From: Pontibacter deserti
GTDB taxonomy: Bacteria; Bacteroidota; Bacteroidia; Cytophagales; Hymenobacteraceae
DNA: 64,000 bases
Assembly (NCBI RefSeq): GCF_023630255.1
Contig: NZ_JALPRS010000001.1
Coordinates: 2,480,001 to 2,544,000, forward strand
Direction of reading: 5' to 3'
In this document: positions 18,140-25,321 of the stretch, piece after piece
Position numbering within the stretch: the first letter of the stretch is position 1
How the letters are laid out: each line of letters opens with the position of its first letter
Program-made: the position numbers and the translations under genes
The notes under the pieces: generated by a model
Seen by the model: the letters and a program-made list of their open reading frames with translations, nothing else
Told to the model about the DNA's origin: nothing
The model's database searches: none

Positions 18140-20218
18140 ATGTTTCGAGTCTTATACATTCTGGTGCTGATCTTATACTTTTACCTGCCTGTGCAGGCAC
18201 AGGATTACCCGAGGCAGACGGTTGATTTTGATCTTTTTGTGCAGGAACTGTTTGCGCAGCAGGAAGATGAGAACATCTTTTACGAAGACCTGTACGAAAC
18301 GCTTTTCCAGTATTACCAGCAGCCTATAGACCTGAACAATACAACCCCTGAAGAACTGGCTTCGCTGTTTATACTTTCGCGTCCGCAGATCGTTTCTTTT
18401 TTCCAACATATACAGGACAATGGCAAACTACTCAGCATCTATGAATTACAAGCTATACCAGACTTCGACCTGAAAACCATTTACCAACTGCTCCCTTTTG
18501 TGCGCGTAGATAATGCCGGAATGTATGCTGATTCCCGTCCGCTCTGGCAACGCATGATCGGGGAAGACAACAATGCACTTATACTTCGGTACGAACGGAC
18601 CTTGCAGGAAAGGCGGGGCTATACTTCCACGGATATCAGCAGTTCTCAAAGCCGTTACCTGGGTTCACCAGACAAATTATACCTTCGTTACCGGAGCAGC
18701 GTGGCCCAGGATTATAGTTTTGGTATTACTGCCGAAAAAGATGCCGGCGAAGCTTTTACTTTTGACCGCAACACCCGCCGCTATGGTTTTGATTTTTACA
18801 CAGCACACTTCCAGATCTATAACAAAGGTAGATTTAGAACCATAGCCCTCGGCGATTACCAGCTACAGATCGGGCAGGGTTTACAGCTGTCGTCGGGGTA
18901 CAATGTGGGTAAAGGCAGCGAAACGATAACTACGTTGAGCCGTGCTAACTTAGGTATAAGGCCTTATAGCTCTGTATTGGAATATGCTTTCTTCAGAGGT
19001 GCAGCGGTAACATATAGTTTAAAAGATAATCTGAACCTTACAGGTTTCTATTCTAGTAAACGTGCTGATGCCAACCTGCAAGGCGACACTATCTCCGATT
19101 TTTCCGAAACTTTTACCGGCATCCAAACATCTGGTTTTCATAGAACGGCTACTGAACTGGCCAACAAAGGCCGTGTGCGGGAGCAGGTTTATGGTACTAG
19201 TCTGCAATATCAGAAACAGGCCTTTACACTTGGCTTTACTGCAGTTGGCACAAACTATAGCTCTCCCATCAAAAAAGCAAATGCTCTGTACCAGCGTTTC
19301 GAGTTTAGCGGCACCAGCAACTATACTTTCGGCAGCAACTATAGTTATACCTGGCAGAATGTGTACCTGTTCGGCGAGACGGCTATAAGTAAAAGCGGTG
19401 GTGTTGGCAGCGTAAATGGCCTGATCGCAAACCTATCTAACAAAGCAGAACTGGCGATGCTCTACCGCTATTATAGCCGCGAGTTCCATAGTTTGTATAG
19501 TGGGGCTTTTGGCGAAGGCAGCCGGAACATTAACGAGCGCGGCTTTTATACCGGCATCAAACTAAAACCCATTGCCCGCTGGGAAATAACTGCCTACTAC
19601 GATCGCTTTTCGTTTCCGTGGCTGCGTTACCGCGTTGATGCCCCCTCTTACGGAGACGAATACCTGGTGCGGCTATATTTTAAACCCAACCGACAGAGCG
19701 CCTTGTACGGCCAGTTCCGGACTGAAAGCAAAGGGTTAAATGCACCTAACAACACCACTTCTGTAGATTACGTGGCACAGGCCCTGCGCAGGAGTTACCT
19801 TTTATACTATGAATTTGCTCCATCAACAGCGCTCAGTTTAAAAAGCCGTGTACAGTTCAGCAGTTACGAGCACGAGGCACCACAGCAAACCGGTTACCTG
19901 ATAGCCCAGGACATAAACTATACATTCAAAAATATACGCCTTAGTACCCGCTACGCCCTCTTCGATACTGACAGTTACGATACCCGCCAATATGTGTATG
20001 AGCGTGATGTGTTATATGCTTTCTCTGTTCCGGCACTAAGTGGCAAAGGCACGCGGATTTATACTTTGCTGCAGTTTCAATTGGTAAGGGATCTGGATGT
20101 ATGGGTGAAGTATGGAATTACCAACTATAGAAATGTAGATACCATCGGTTCAGGCCTGGAAACTATAGAAGGAACTATAAGATCGGATGTAAAAGCGCAG
20201 GTAAGGTATAGGTTTTAG
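18140..20218 (+). CDS. HhH-motif outer-membrane beta-barrel protein
   Basis: 692 residues with signal peptide MFRVLYILVLILYFYLPVQA. After it comes a helical region containing PIDLNNTTPEELASLFILSR and SIYELQAIPDFDLKTIYQLL, which are helix-hairpin-helix (ComEA-type) motifs. From about residue 150 the protein alternates short amphipathic strands and ends in an aromatic/basic residue pattern (KAQVRYRF), as expected of an outer-membrane beta-barrel. The HhH-plus-barrel architecture is a conserved Bacteroidota protein of unknown function. It abuts the PorV-like gene with a 2-bp gap and overlaps the convergent lipoprotein gene by 4 bp. A joint role in surface export or DNA uptake is speculative. Confidence 0.88.
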   Translation: MFRVLYILVLILYFYLPVQAQDYPRQTVDFDLFVQELFAQQEDENIFYEDLYETLFQYYQQPIDLNNTTPEELASLFILSRPQIVSFFQHIQDNGKLLSIYELQAIPDFDLKTIYQLLPFVRVDNAGMYADSRPLWQRMIGEDNNALILRYERTLQERRGYTSTDISSSQSRYLGSPDKLYLRYRSSVAQDYSFGITAEKDAGEAFTFDRNTRRYGFDFYTAHFQIYNKGRFRTIALGDYQLQIGQGLQLSSGYNVGKGSETITTLSRANLGIRPYSSVLEYAFFRGAAVTYSLKDNLNLTGFYSSKRADANLQGDTISDFSETFTGIQTSGFHRTATELANKGRVREQVYGTSLQYQKQAFTLGFTAVGTNYSSPIKKANALYQRFEFSGTSNYTFGSNYSYTWQNVYLFGETAISKSGGVGSVNGLIANLSNKAELAMLYRYYSREFHSLYSGAFGEGSRNINERGFYTGIKLKPIARWEITAYYDRFSFPWLRYRVDAPSYGDEYLVRLYFKPNRQSALYGQFRTESKGLNAPNNTTSVDYVAQALRRSYLLYYEFAPSTALSLKSRVQFSSYEHEAPQQTGYLIAQDINYTFKNIRLSTRYALFDTDSYDTRQYVYERDVLYAFSVPALSGKGTRIYTLLQFQLVRDLDVWVKYGITNYRNVDTIGSGLETIEGTIRSDVKAQVRYRF

Positions 20219-20637
20219 TTAAAAGCTCCTTCACAATTTATTAAAGGCTTCTCATCTTGGGCCATATAAAAATCAATAATTAATGAATCTCCTGCCTGAA
20301 ATTTCATCGGTTTTGACTCCACATCTAAATAGCCAACATACCTGGATATCAATTGATTAAGTTCTGTACCCGGAGTTGTTTTAAAATTATAATTTCCATA
20401 GTCATCTCCTGAAAAGTAGCAACCAAGTTTAACAGCCACTCCAGGCATTGGCTGCTTCGTGTGCGCTTCAATTATTCTTCCGCCGACATAAAACTCACCT
20501 TGAGCAGCCAAAGCTTTGCTCTTGTATTCTTCAAGTGTATAGCCTCCTTTGTTGTAAGTTGGAGTCAGAACCAGTTGTTCCGTTTTGCAGCTGATAAATA
20601 GAATGGCAAACACAAGGCAAAAGAGAAAGTTTTTCAT
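20215..20637 (-). CDS. Lipoprotein with carboxypeptidase-regulatory-like domain
   Basis: 140 residues. MKNFLFCLVFAILFISC is a lipoprotein signal with Cys17. EFYVGGRIIEAHTKQPMPGVAVKLGCYFSG has the VxGxVxDxxTxxPLxGAxV pattern of CarboxypepD_reg-like beta-sandwich domains, followed by YGNYNFKT and RYVGYLDVESK. Such domains occur on surface lipoproteins and TonB receptors. It starts only 9 bp after the sigma-factor gene and may be the last gene of that operon. Its 3' end overlaps the convergent HhH-barrel gene by 4 bp. Confidence 0.8.
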   Translation of the reverse strand: MKNFLFCLVFAILFISCKTEQLVLTPTYNKGGYTLEEYKSKALAAQGEFYVGGRIIEAHTKQPMPGVAVKLGCYFSGDDYGNYNFKTTPGTELNQLISRYVGYLDVESKPMKFQAGDSLIIDFYMAQDEKPLINCEGAFN

Positions 20638-20646
20638 AGGTATAGT

Positions 20647-21249
20647 TTAGGGTTTATATTGCTGCAACGGCTTACAACTGTCTTTTATACTTGCAGAAAC
20701 TATACTTCCGTCGTGGCTGAATTCCAGATGGCAGCATTCCATAAAAAGAGCTTTTAGTTTCTCGCGGCCACGCTGCACCCTTGATTTTGCACCGGAGTAA
20801 GATATACCCAACCGCTCCGCAATTTCTTTCTGGCTTACGCCTTCCAGTTCGCTCAGGCGCAGGGCTTCGGCGTATTCTTCAGGCAACAAACTGATCAGCG
20901 GCTCAACTAAGGCTTCTACATCATGCCGGGTATCATCCGGGAGCTCTTCTAACTCAAGTTCGGTTATAGTTTGGTAGCGGCTGCTCTCCCTGAAAAAATC
21001 ATACACAGCATTTCTGGTGATCTGGTACAGCCAGGCTTTCATGTTTTTAACCTCGGGCAGCTGTTCGCAGTGCTTGTAAACTTTCAGGTATAGTTGCTGT
21101 AATATGTCGTTAGCTTCGTCTTTATCCAGGATGCGCTTCTGTACAAAGCCCTTTAGCTGCGCTTCGTAAGCCAGGAAAACAGGAGCTACCGCCGAACAGG
21201 TATCTGCAGTTAGCTTATTTGGTTCAGGTGTATGGCAGCAGTTATCCAT
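20647..21249 (-). CDS. sigZ: ECF-type RNA polymerase sigma factor, SigZ-like
   Basis: 200 residues. Region 2 is seen at DEANDILQQLYLKVYKH with the core-binding/-10 recognition block NMKAWLYQITRNAVYDFFR; region 4 at LLPEEYAEALRLSELEGVSQ and a helix-turn-helix EIAERLGISYSGAKSRVQRG. The length and the C-terminal extension with ECCH fit SigZ. Unusual is the Cys content: MDNCCH at the start, Cys18, ECCHLEF after region 4 and DSC near the end. These pairs could bind metal or metalloid. It lies 11 bp downstream of a small membrane protein gene and in the same direction as a GNAT and an ArsI/CadI enzyme, so a stress- or metalloid-responsive role is plausible but unproven. Confidence 0.9.
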   Translation of the reverse strand: MDNCCHTPEPNKLTADTCSAVAPVFLAYEAQLKGFVQKRILDKDEANDILQQLYLKVYKHCEQLPEVKNMKAWLYQITRNAVYDFFRESSRYQTITELELEELPDDTRHDVEALVEPLISLLPEEYAEALRLSELEGVSQKEIAERLGISYSGAKSRVQRGREKLKALFMECCHLEFSHDGSIVSASIKDSCKPLQQYKP

Positions 21250-21260
21250 CAGAAATCAAG

Positions 21261-21482
21261 TTAAAGTAGTTGACTAAGTATGGCAGCACTGAAGAGTACC
21301 GTTAATACAATTATACCTCTTTTTACGGAATTTCCATTTCTACTTACCCATAGTTCGTACAGGTGCTTTTTATCATCCCTGATGTGCACTTTACCAGTCG
21401 CAAACCTGTAAACGTAAAATGCCAACAGGTAAACCAATCCTAACTCAGACATTGCAAAAGCGATCTTCAAGTCGAGGCTCAT
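21261..21482 (-). CDS. Small two-TM membrane protein
   Basis: 73 residues with two hydrophobic segments, LGLVYLLAFYVYRFA (about 14-28) and RGIIVLTVLFSAAILSQLL at the C-terminus, joined by a charged loop HIRDDKKHLYELWVSRNGNS. Its start ATG overlaps the stop of the upstream GNAT gene (ATGA, 21479-21482), and its stop is 11 bp before sigZ. This placement directly before an ECF sigma gene makes it a candidate anti-sigma or membrane sensor partner, though it has no recognisable zinc anti-sigma motif. Confidence 0.75.
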   Translation of the reverse strand: MSLDLKIAFAMSELGLVYLLAFYVYRFATGKVHIRDDKKHLYELWVSRNGNSVKRGIIVLTVLFSAAILSQLL

Positions 21483-21991
21483 ACGCCAACAACCTTACTG
21501 CGTCTTTCCATCAGGCAGATGTCGCGCCACTGCCCATGTAATTGTCCCAACTTTTCACGCACACCTATTACCCTGAAGCCGCATTGTTCGTGTAGTTTTA
21601 TACTTGCAACATTTTCCTTCAGGATACCTGCCTGTAGGGTCCATATACCTTCCTGTTCCGATGCTGCCACCAATCTGTTAAGCAGAAGCCTGCCTATTCC
21701 CTGCCGTTTAAACTCCGGATGAATGTATACGCTTACTTCTGCTACGCCGGCATACACACATCTACCCGATACAGCTGTAAGTGCAGCCCAGCCGGTAACT
21801 CTTCCGTCCTGCAGTGCCACCAGTCTGCAACTTTTCATATACTTAGCGTCCCACTCTTCCCATTCAGGTGCTTTGGTTTCCAGGGTTGCGTTGTTGGTAG
21901 CTATGCCTAATTCGTAAATCTCTTTCACCTCCGGGTAATGGGTTGCCAGCAGTTCTGTAACTATAGTTGTAATTGAGGTTGATGCTTCCAT
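21479..21991 (-). CDS. GNAT acetyltransferase, phosphinothricin/ArsN1-like
   Basis: 170 residues. The N-terminal part EIYELGIATNNATLETKAPE and motif A VSVYIHPEFKRQGIGRLLLN, followed by NVASIKLHEQCGFRVIGVRE, place it in the GNAT subfamily of phosphinothricin (PAT/bar) acetyltransferases, which also contains ArsN1, the arsinothricin acetyltransferase often found in ars operons. The next gene upstream is an ArsI/CadI dioxygenase, which supports the ArsN1 reading but does not prove it. It is coupled by a 4-bp overlap to the small membrane protein gene and so belongs to the sigZ operon. Confidence 0.88.
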   Translation of the reverse strand: MEASTSITTIVTELLATHYPEVKEIYELGIATNNATLETKAPEWEEWDAKYMKSCRLVALQDGRVTGWAALTAVSGRCVYAGVAEVSVYIHPEFKRQGIGRLLLNRLVAASEQEGIWTLQAGILKENVASIKLHEQCGFRVIGVREKLGQLHGQWRDICLMERRSKVVGV

Positions 21992-22017
21992 TGTGCTATG
22001 AATTTAAAGTAAAACAG

Positions 22018-22054
22018 CAACAGCGACAAGTATAAAATGTACCTGTCGCTGTTG
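22018..22054 (-). terminator. Hairpin terminator after the ArsI/CadI gene
   Basis: Inverted repeat CAACAGCGACA / TGTCGCTGTTG with a 15-nt loop, immediately 3' of the stop codon at 22075 on the minus strand and followed by a T-rich stretch. It may partly insulate the GNAT-sigZ genes from the upstream gene. Confidence 0.65.
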
Positions 22055-22074
22055 ATTTATAGTTTTAAGTTGTA

Positions 22075-22485
22075 TTAAACGGTTGCTTCAGATTTGCGTG
22101 CGTTGGCGCCTTCGCCATAAACAGTTGCCTCCCCGAAAGTATAAAAAGCCTCCCAGTCTACGCCTTGTGGGTCTGTTATCCACGACTTCTCTGACTTGGC
22201 ATAGCAGCAGGTGCATTTTCCTTCTTCGCGGATGGCGCCTTTTGCCTTTTTCAGGTTGCCGTATACTTCTGCCAGTTCTTCTTCGCTCTCAGCCTGTATA
22301 CCCAAATGCTCTATACCTGCATTCTCAGGGTGCAGCGAAATGGCAAAGTTTATACGTGGGTCTTCCAGCATCCATTTTGCATAATCTTCTTTCAGCACGG
22401 TTGGCTCAGTGGCAAATAAGGCAGTATAAAAACCTACTGATTCTTCCAGGTTCTTTACTCTTACATTAACGTGAAATCTTTTCAT
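22075..22485 (-). CDS. ArsI/CadI-family non-haem dioxygenase
   Basis: 136 residues, a single vicinal-oxygen-chelate (VOC) domain. The signature KCTCCYAKSEKSWITDPQG includes the vicinal Cys93-Cys94 pair that binds trivalent organoarsenicals in ArsI, plus Cys91. His5 (MKRFHVNV), His60 (GIEHLGIQ) and Glu112 (DWEAFYT) form the expected Fe(II) site. ArsI cleaves the carbon-arsenic bond of organoarsenicals; CadI homologues are cadmium-induced. No ArsR, ACR3 pump or ArsC was seen nearby, so this is an incomplete ars set at most. Confidence 0.93.
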   Translation of the reverse strand: MKRFHVNVRVKNLEESVGFYTALFATEPTVLKEDYAKWMLEDPRINFAISLHPENAGIEHLGIQAESEEELAEVYGNLKKAKGAIREEGKCTCCYAKSEKSWITDPQGVDWEAFYTFGEATVYGEGANARKSEATV

Positions 22486-22548
22486 GGCTTATCTATTTAG
22501 GTGTTCTGTTTCATTTACACCCTGATGACGGAGCCTCTCTTAAAAAGA

Positions 22549-22582
22549 CGCAGCCCACAGAAAAAATTTTCTGTGGGCTGCG
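22549..22582. terminator. Strong inverted repeat upstream of the ArsI/CadI gene
   Basis: Perfect 16-bp arms CGCAGCCCACAGAAAA / TTTTCTGTGGGCTGCG around AA. Because it sits about 160 bp beyond the end of the HEPN-like gene and 60 bp before the ArsI/CadI start, it could terminate the former or act as an operator. A second weaker repeat (GTATAAAAG / CTTTTATAC) lies near 22615-22660. Confidence 0.5.
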
Positions 22583-22743
22583 GGTTATTTTGTAGGGAGA
22601 GAGGTAACGGTTTGTATAAAAGGCGAAAAAGGCGTAGCCGAATAATGGCTTTTATACCTTGTTATGCTTAGGCGTTTCTATTTCTTTGCTAGTTTATTAC
22701 AAAATCTTACAATGCTTTATAATGTAAAACAATATTTGAGTAT

Positions 22744-23202
22744 TTAGAATCCAGCATGTTTTGAAAGTCTTGCAATGTCAAAAATTAACTTCTCAAATGA
22801 TTCCTGATCCCAAAATCTAGGATGCATATATCCATGAGCTACGCTATTTCGATTATCTCCAATATCGGTGGGTCCAGATTGAGAGAAATAGGACTTGATT
22901 TCAGGTAAAATTTTCACAAATTCAGGCTTTCTATCTTTATTTTCAGCGATTGCTAAATCAATCAATTTAATGCCAACCTTTCGGTATTTCTTAGGGGTTC
23001 CATCTGTATTGAACAAATCTATACCATATTCACTTGTTGTCGATCTAATCATTTCTTCCAGATAAGAATATGCAAAAGGTGTCAATACAGAATAAGAGTT
23101 TGGAAAGGCTAAATACACTCTTCTAAGCACTTCCCAATCAGGCCCCCAATTCCACATATGAGTATAGTTATAAATTTCGTCAAATGCTTCATTCAGATCC
23201 AT
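22744..23202 (-). CDS. HEPN-like protein of unknown function
   Basis: 152 residues from ATG 23202. The C-terminal part contains RNSVAHGYMHP: Arg118-x4-His123 is the Rx4-6H motif of HEPN ribonucleases and is flanked by predicted helices (KVGIKLIDLAIAE, EKLIFDIARLSKHA), as in HEPN folds. The N-terminal segment is rich in Trp and Tyr (NYTHMWNWGPDW). The gene is AT-rich relative to its neighbours and sits alone, with no partner nucleotidyltransferase beside it. Many HEPN proteins are toxins or RNases in defence systems; some lack activity. The assignment rests on the motif only. Confidence 0.65.
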   Translation of the reverse strand: MDLNEAFDEIYNYTHMWNWGPDWEVLRRVYLAFPNSYSVLTPFAYSYLEEMIRSTTSEYGIDLFNTDGTPKKYRKVGIKLIDLAIAENKDRKPEFVKILPEIKSYFSQSGPTDIGDNRNSVAHGYMHPRFWDQESFEKLIFDIARLSKHAGF

Positions 23203-23325
23203 CACCTTATTCTTTAGTGTTTGGGTAAAAGTGAACTTTTGATTTTTTACGCTTAAGCATAACTACTGCATAAACGAAAACATACGCTTATCTGCATTAT
23301 ATATGGTGCAATGTTGAAACTTAGC

Positions 23326-25227
23326 TTATGGTATGTTCTTCACAAACACCAGCTGCTGGCCATCGGCTTTTACTACGTTGTTCATAAACTCCAGCATTTT
23401 AGTATAAGCTTCAGGCTTGTAGCGGCCTTTGTTCATTTCCAGCGTGCGTACATACATCACTTTTTGCCCATCAACTTTAGTGGTTGTTTTAAAGGAGCCA
23501 AACTCTGTGCTATAGTTGGCGTCGTTAGGTTTATACTCCAAAGTATAGCCTGCCGGCATTTCGTAAGTTATAGTATCTGTGTTGGTATAAGCTGAGGTAC
23601 GCTCAACATCCCATTTGCGGTTCTCTACAGTATTTGGCGTGCTGTCCCACTTATTCATCAGGTTTGGTGTCAGGAACATGCGTTTGCCACTCAACGTAGC
23701 TGTCTGCCGCAGGCTTAGCTCCAACTTCTCTGTTACTTCGGGCTTTCTGCCTTTTTTCAGGTCAAACGAGAACTTATTTACCTCAAATGCCGGGATATCA
23801 ATGTTTTTGTAGAGCCACTTGCGCTGGTCTTCAGGCGATGCCGTGAGCATGAGGCTTCGGTGGTCTTCATGATTCTGGCCGGTATATCGTGTTATCACGT
23901 TAGCGACACCATTCCCTTTCTCATCAATCTTTACTGTCACAGACCTGTGCTGTGCATTATCAGCTGCTGTATATACTGGCGTATTAACAACTTTCCCTCC
24001 TTCCGGGGTTATAAGTAATGCTTTTCTGTTCCCCGTAAAGCTACCCAGGTACCCCGCTGACTCGATCTGGCTGGTACACTCTAACCATAAAGTGTCTGCT
24101 TTTAGTGGCACAGAAAGTATAACGTGGTTAAACTGGCTACTCGGAAATTCAGACATCATTGCTGGTGCATTATCTCCTGCCCGGATCAGGGCATGGTAAG
24201 AATCTATACCTATTGTTTTAAGCATAGCCTGGGTATAGTTTGTAAGCGCTTTGCAGTCGCCGTAGCCTTTGCTGTCTACAAAGCTGGCTTCAAAAGGCTG
24301 CCAACCACCAATACCTAATTGTATAGAAATGTAACGGGTGTTATTCTGCAGATACTCATACACACGTTTAATTTTTTCTTCCGGAGTTTTGGCATCGGCT
24401 ACCAGGGCTGTTATTTTGGCTTTGGTTGCCTCCGGCAATACATCACGGCCGGCATTCAGCTTGTTTATCCACTGGCCATAGTTCAGCCAGTTGTTCATGC
24501 TGCCGGCATAACCTTCTACTTCAAAATCGGTAGGAGCAGTACGAACTACAGGCACCAGCTCAGCCATCGAAGGCATATAAGGTTCTGTTTTAAAAGGTGC
24601 CAGGTTACTCAGCTGCCAGGTATAAATTTCCTTCCCTTCTTCGGTTCTTGTAGTACCCTTTTCCGGGAGGTTTGCTTCCTTGTAACGCAGCTTCATACCA
24701 GCTGGCATAACTACTGTAAAAGTAGCTTTTACAACCGCCATACTTACCTCATCGAGCGGGGCCCACATAGGATAAAACATTGTATTTGATGACGTAGTCT
24801 GGTATTCAAACTCCACGGTAAAAGGATATACCGTGTGCTCCAGGTTGGCAATCTTAACCCGGTTATCTTCCGCTAAAGAGATATCAGAAAAAGAACTCAC
24901 ATCCAGAATATCGCTGTTCTTCAGCGTCTTTATTTTCTTGCCGGTACGGTCAAAAGATGTGCCTTTAATATAGTTTACTTTAGAGAGCTTATCATAAGGC
25001 ACTGTTACCTTTGCACGGTGCAGGCCATTCTCGTTAAGTATAGTTATACTTGTTTTGAAATATGCAGTAGCACTGCCCGGCGAATGAACAGTAAATACAG
25101 TTTCTTCTGAGTTAACAATTACGTTAGCACCTTTATTAAGCGCTGCAGGTATTGTATGCTGTTGTGCTATAGTTGCAAAAGGGATGGCGGCCAGCCAAAA
25201 TATCAGGAAAGCTAGTTTCTGTCTCAT
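23326..25227 (-). CDS. DUF3857 / transglutaminase-like exported protein, catalytic residues intact
   Basis: 633 residues from ATG 25227 (a longer frame starts at 25275). MRQKLAFLIFWLAAIPFATIA is a Sec signal. DUF3857 occupies about residues 50-220, followed by a transglutaminase-like core and a C-terminal DUF3858-like beta domain. The core has YGDCKALTNYTQAML with Cys325, SQFNHVILSV with His368 and LWLECTSQ with Glu in the position of the usual Asp. It could therefore act as a Cys protease, amidase or transglutaminase in the periplasm; the substrate is not known for this family. A paralogue lies 94 bp upstream in the same direction. Confidence 0.9.
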   Translation of the reverse strand: MRQKLAFLIFWLAAIPFATIAQQHTIPAALNKGANVIVNSEETVFTVHSPGSATAYFKTSITILNENGLHRAKVTVPYDKLSKVNYIKGTSFDRTGKKIKTLKNSDILDVSSFSDISLAEDNRVKIANLEHTVYPFTVEFEYQTTSSNTMFYPMWAPLDEVSMAVVKATFTVVMPAGMKLRYKEANLPEKGTTRTEEGKEIYTWQLSNLAPFKTEPYMPSMAELVPVVRTAPTDFEVEGYAGSMNNWLNYGQWINKLNAGRDVLPEATKAKITALVADAKTPEEKIKRVYEYLQNNTRYISIQLGIGGWQPFEASFVDSKGYGDCKALTNYTQAMLKTIGIDSYHALIRAGDNAPAMMSEFPSSQFNHVILSVPLKADTLWLECTSQIESAGYLGSFTGNRKALLITPEGGKVVNTPVYTAADNAQHRSVTVKIDEKGNGVANVITRYTGQNHEDHRSLMLTASPEDQRKWLYKNIDIPAFEVNKFSFDLKKGRKPEVTEKLELSLRQTATLSGKRMFLTPNLMNKWDSTPNTVENRKWDVERTSAYTNTDTITYEMPAGYTLEYKPNDANYSTEFGSFKTTTKVDGQKVMYVRTLEMNKGRYKPEAYTKMLEFMNNVVKADGQQLVFVKNIP

Positions 25228-25321
25228 TACTTTAATGTGCTTGCTAAGAGCAAAAACAGGTAAAAAGAATTCCAAATGAATTGGTGTATCTTTTTACCTG
25301 CCTGCTGTTGTACTCTTTTAA

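Noticed and set aside
22613..22660. GTATAAAAG / CTTTTATAC imperfect repeat near the ArsI/CadI gene
   Set aside because: Arms are only nine bp and AT-rich, so it is not separately listed.
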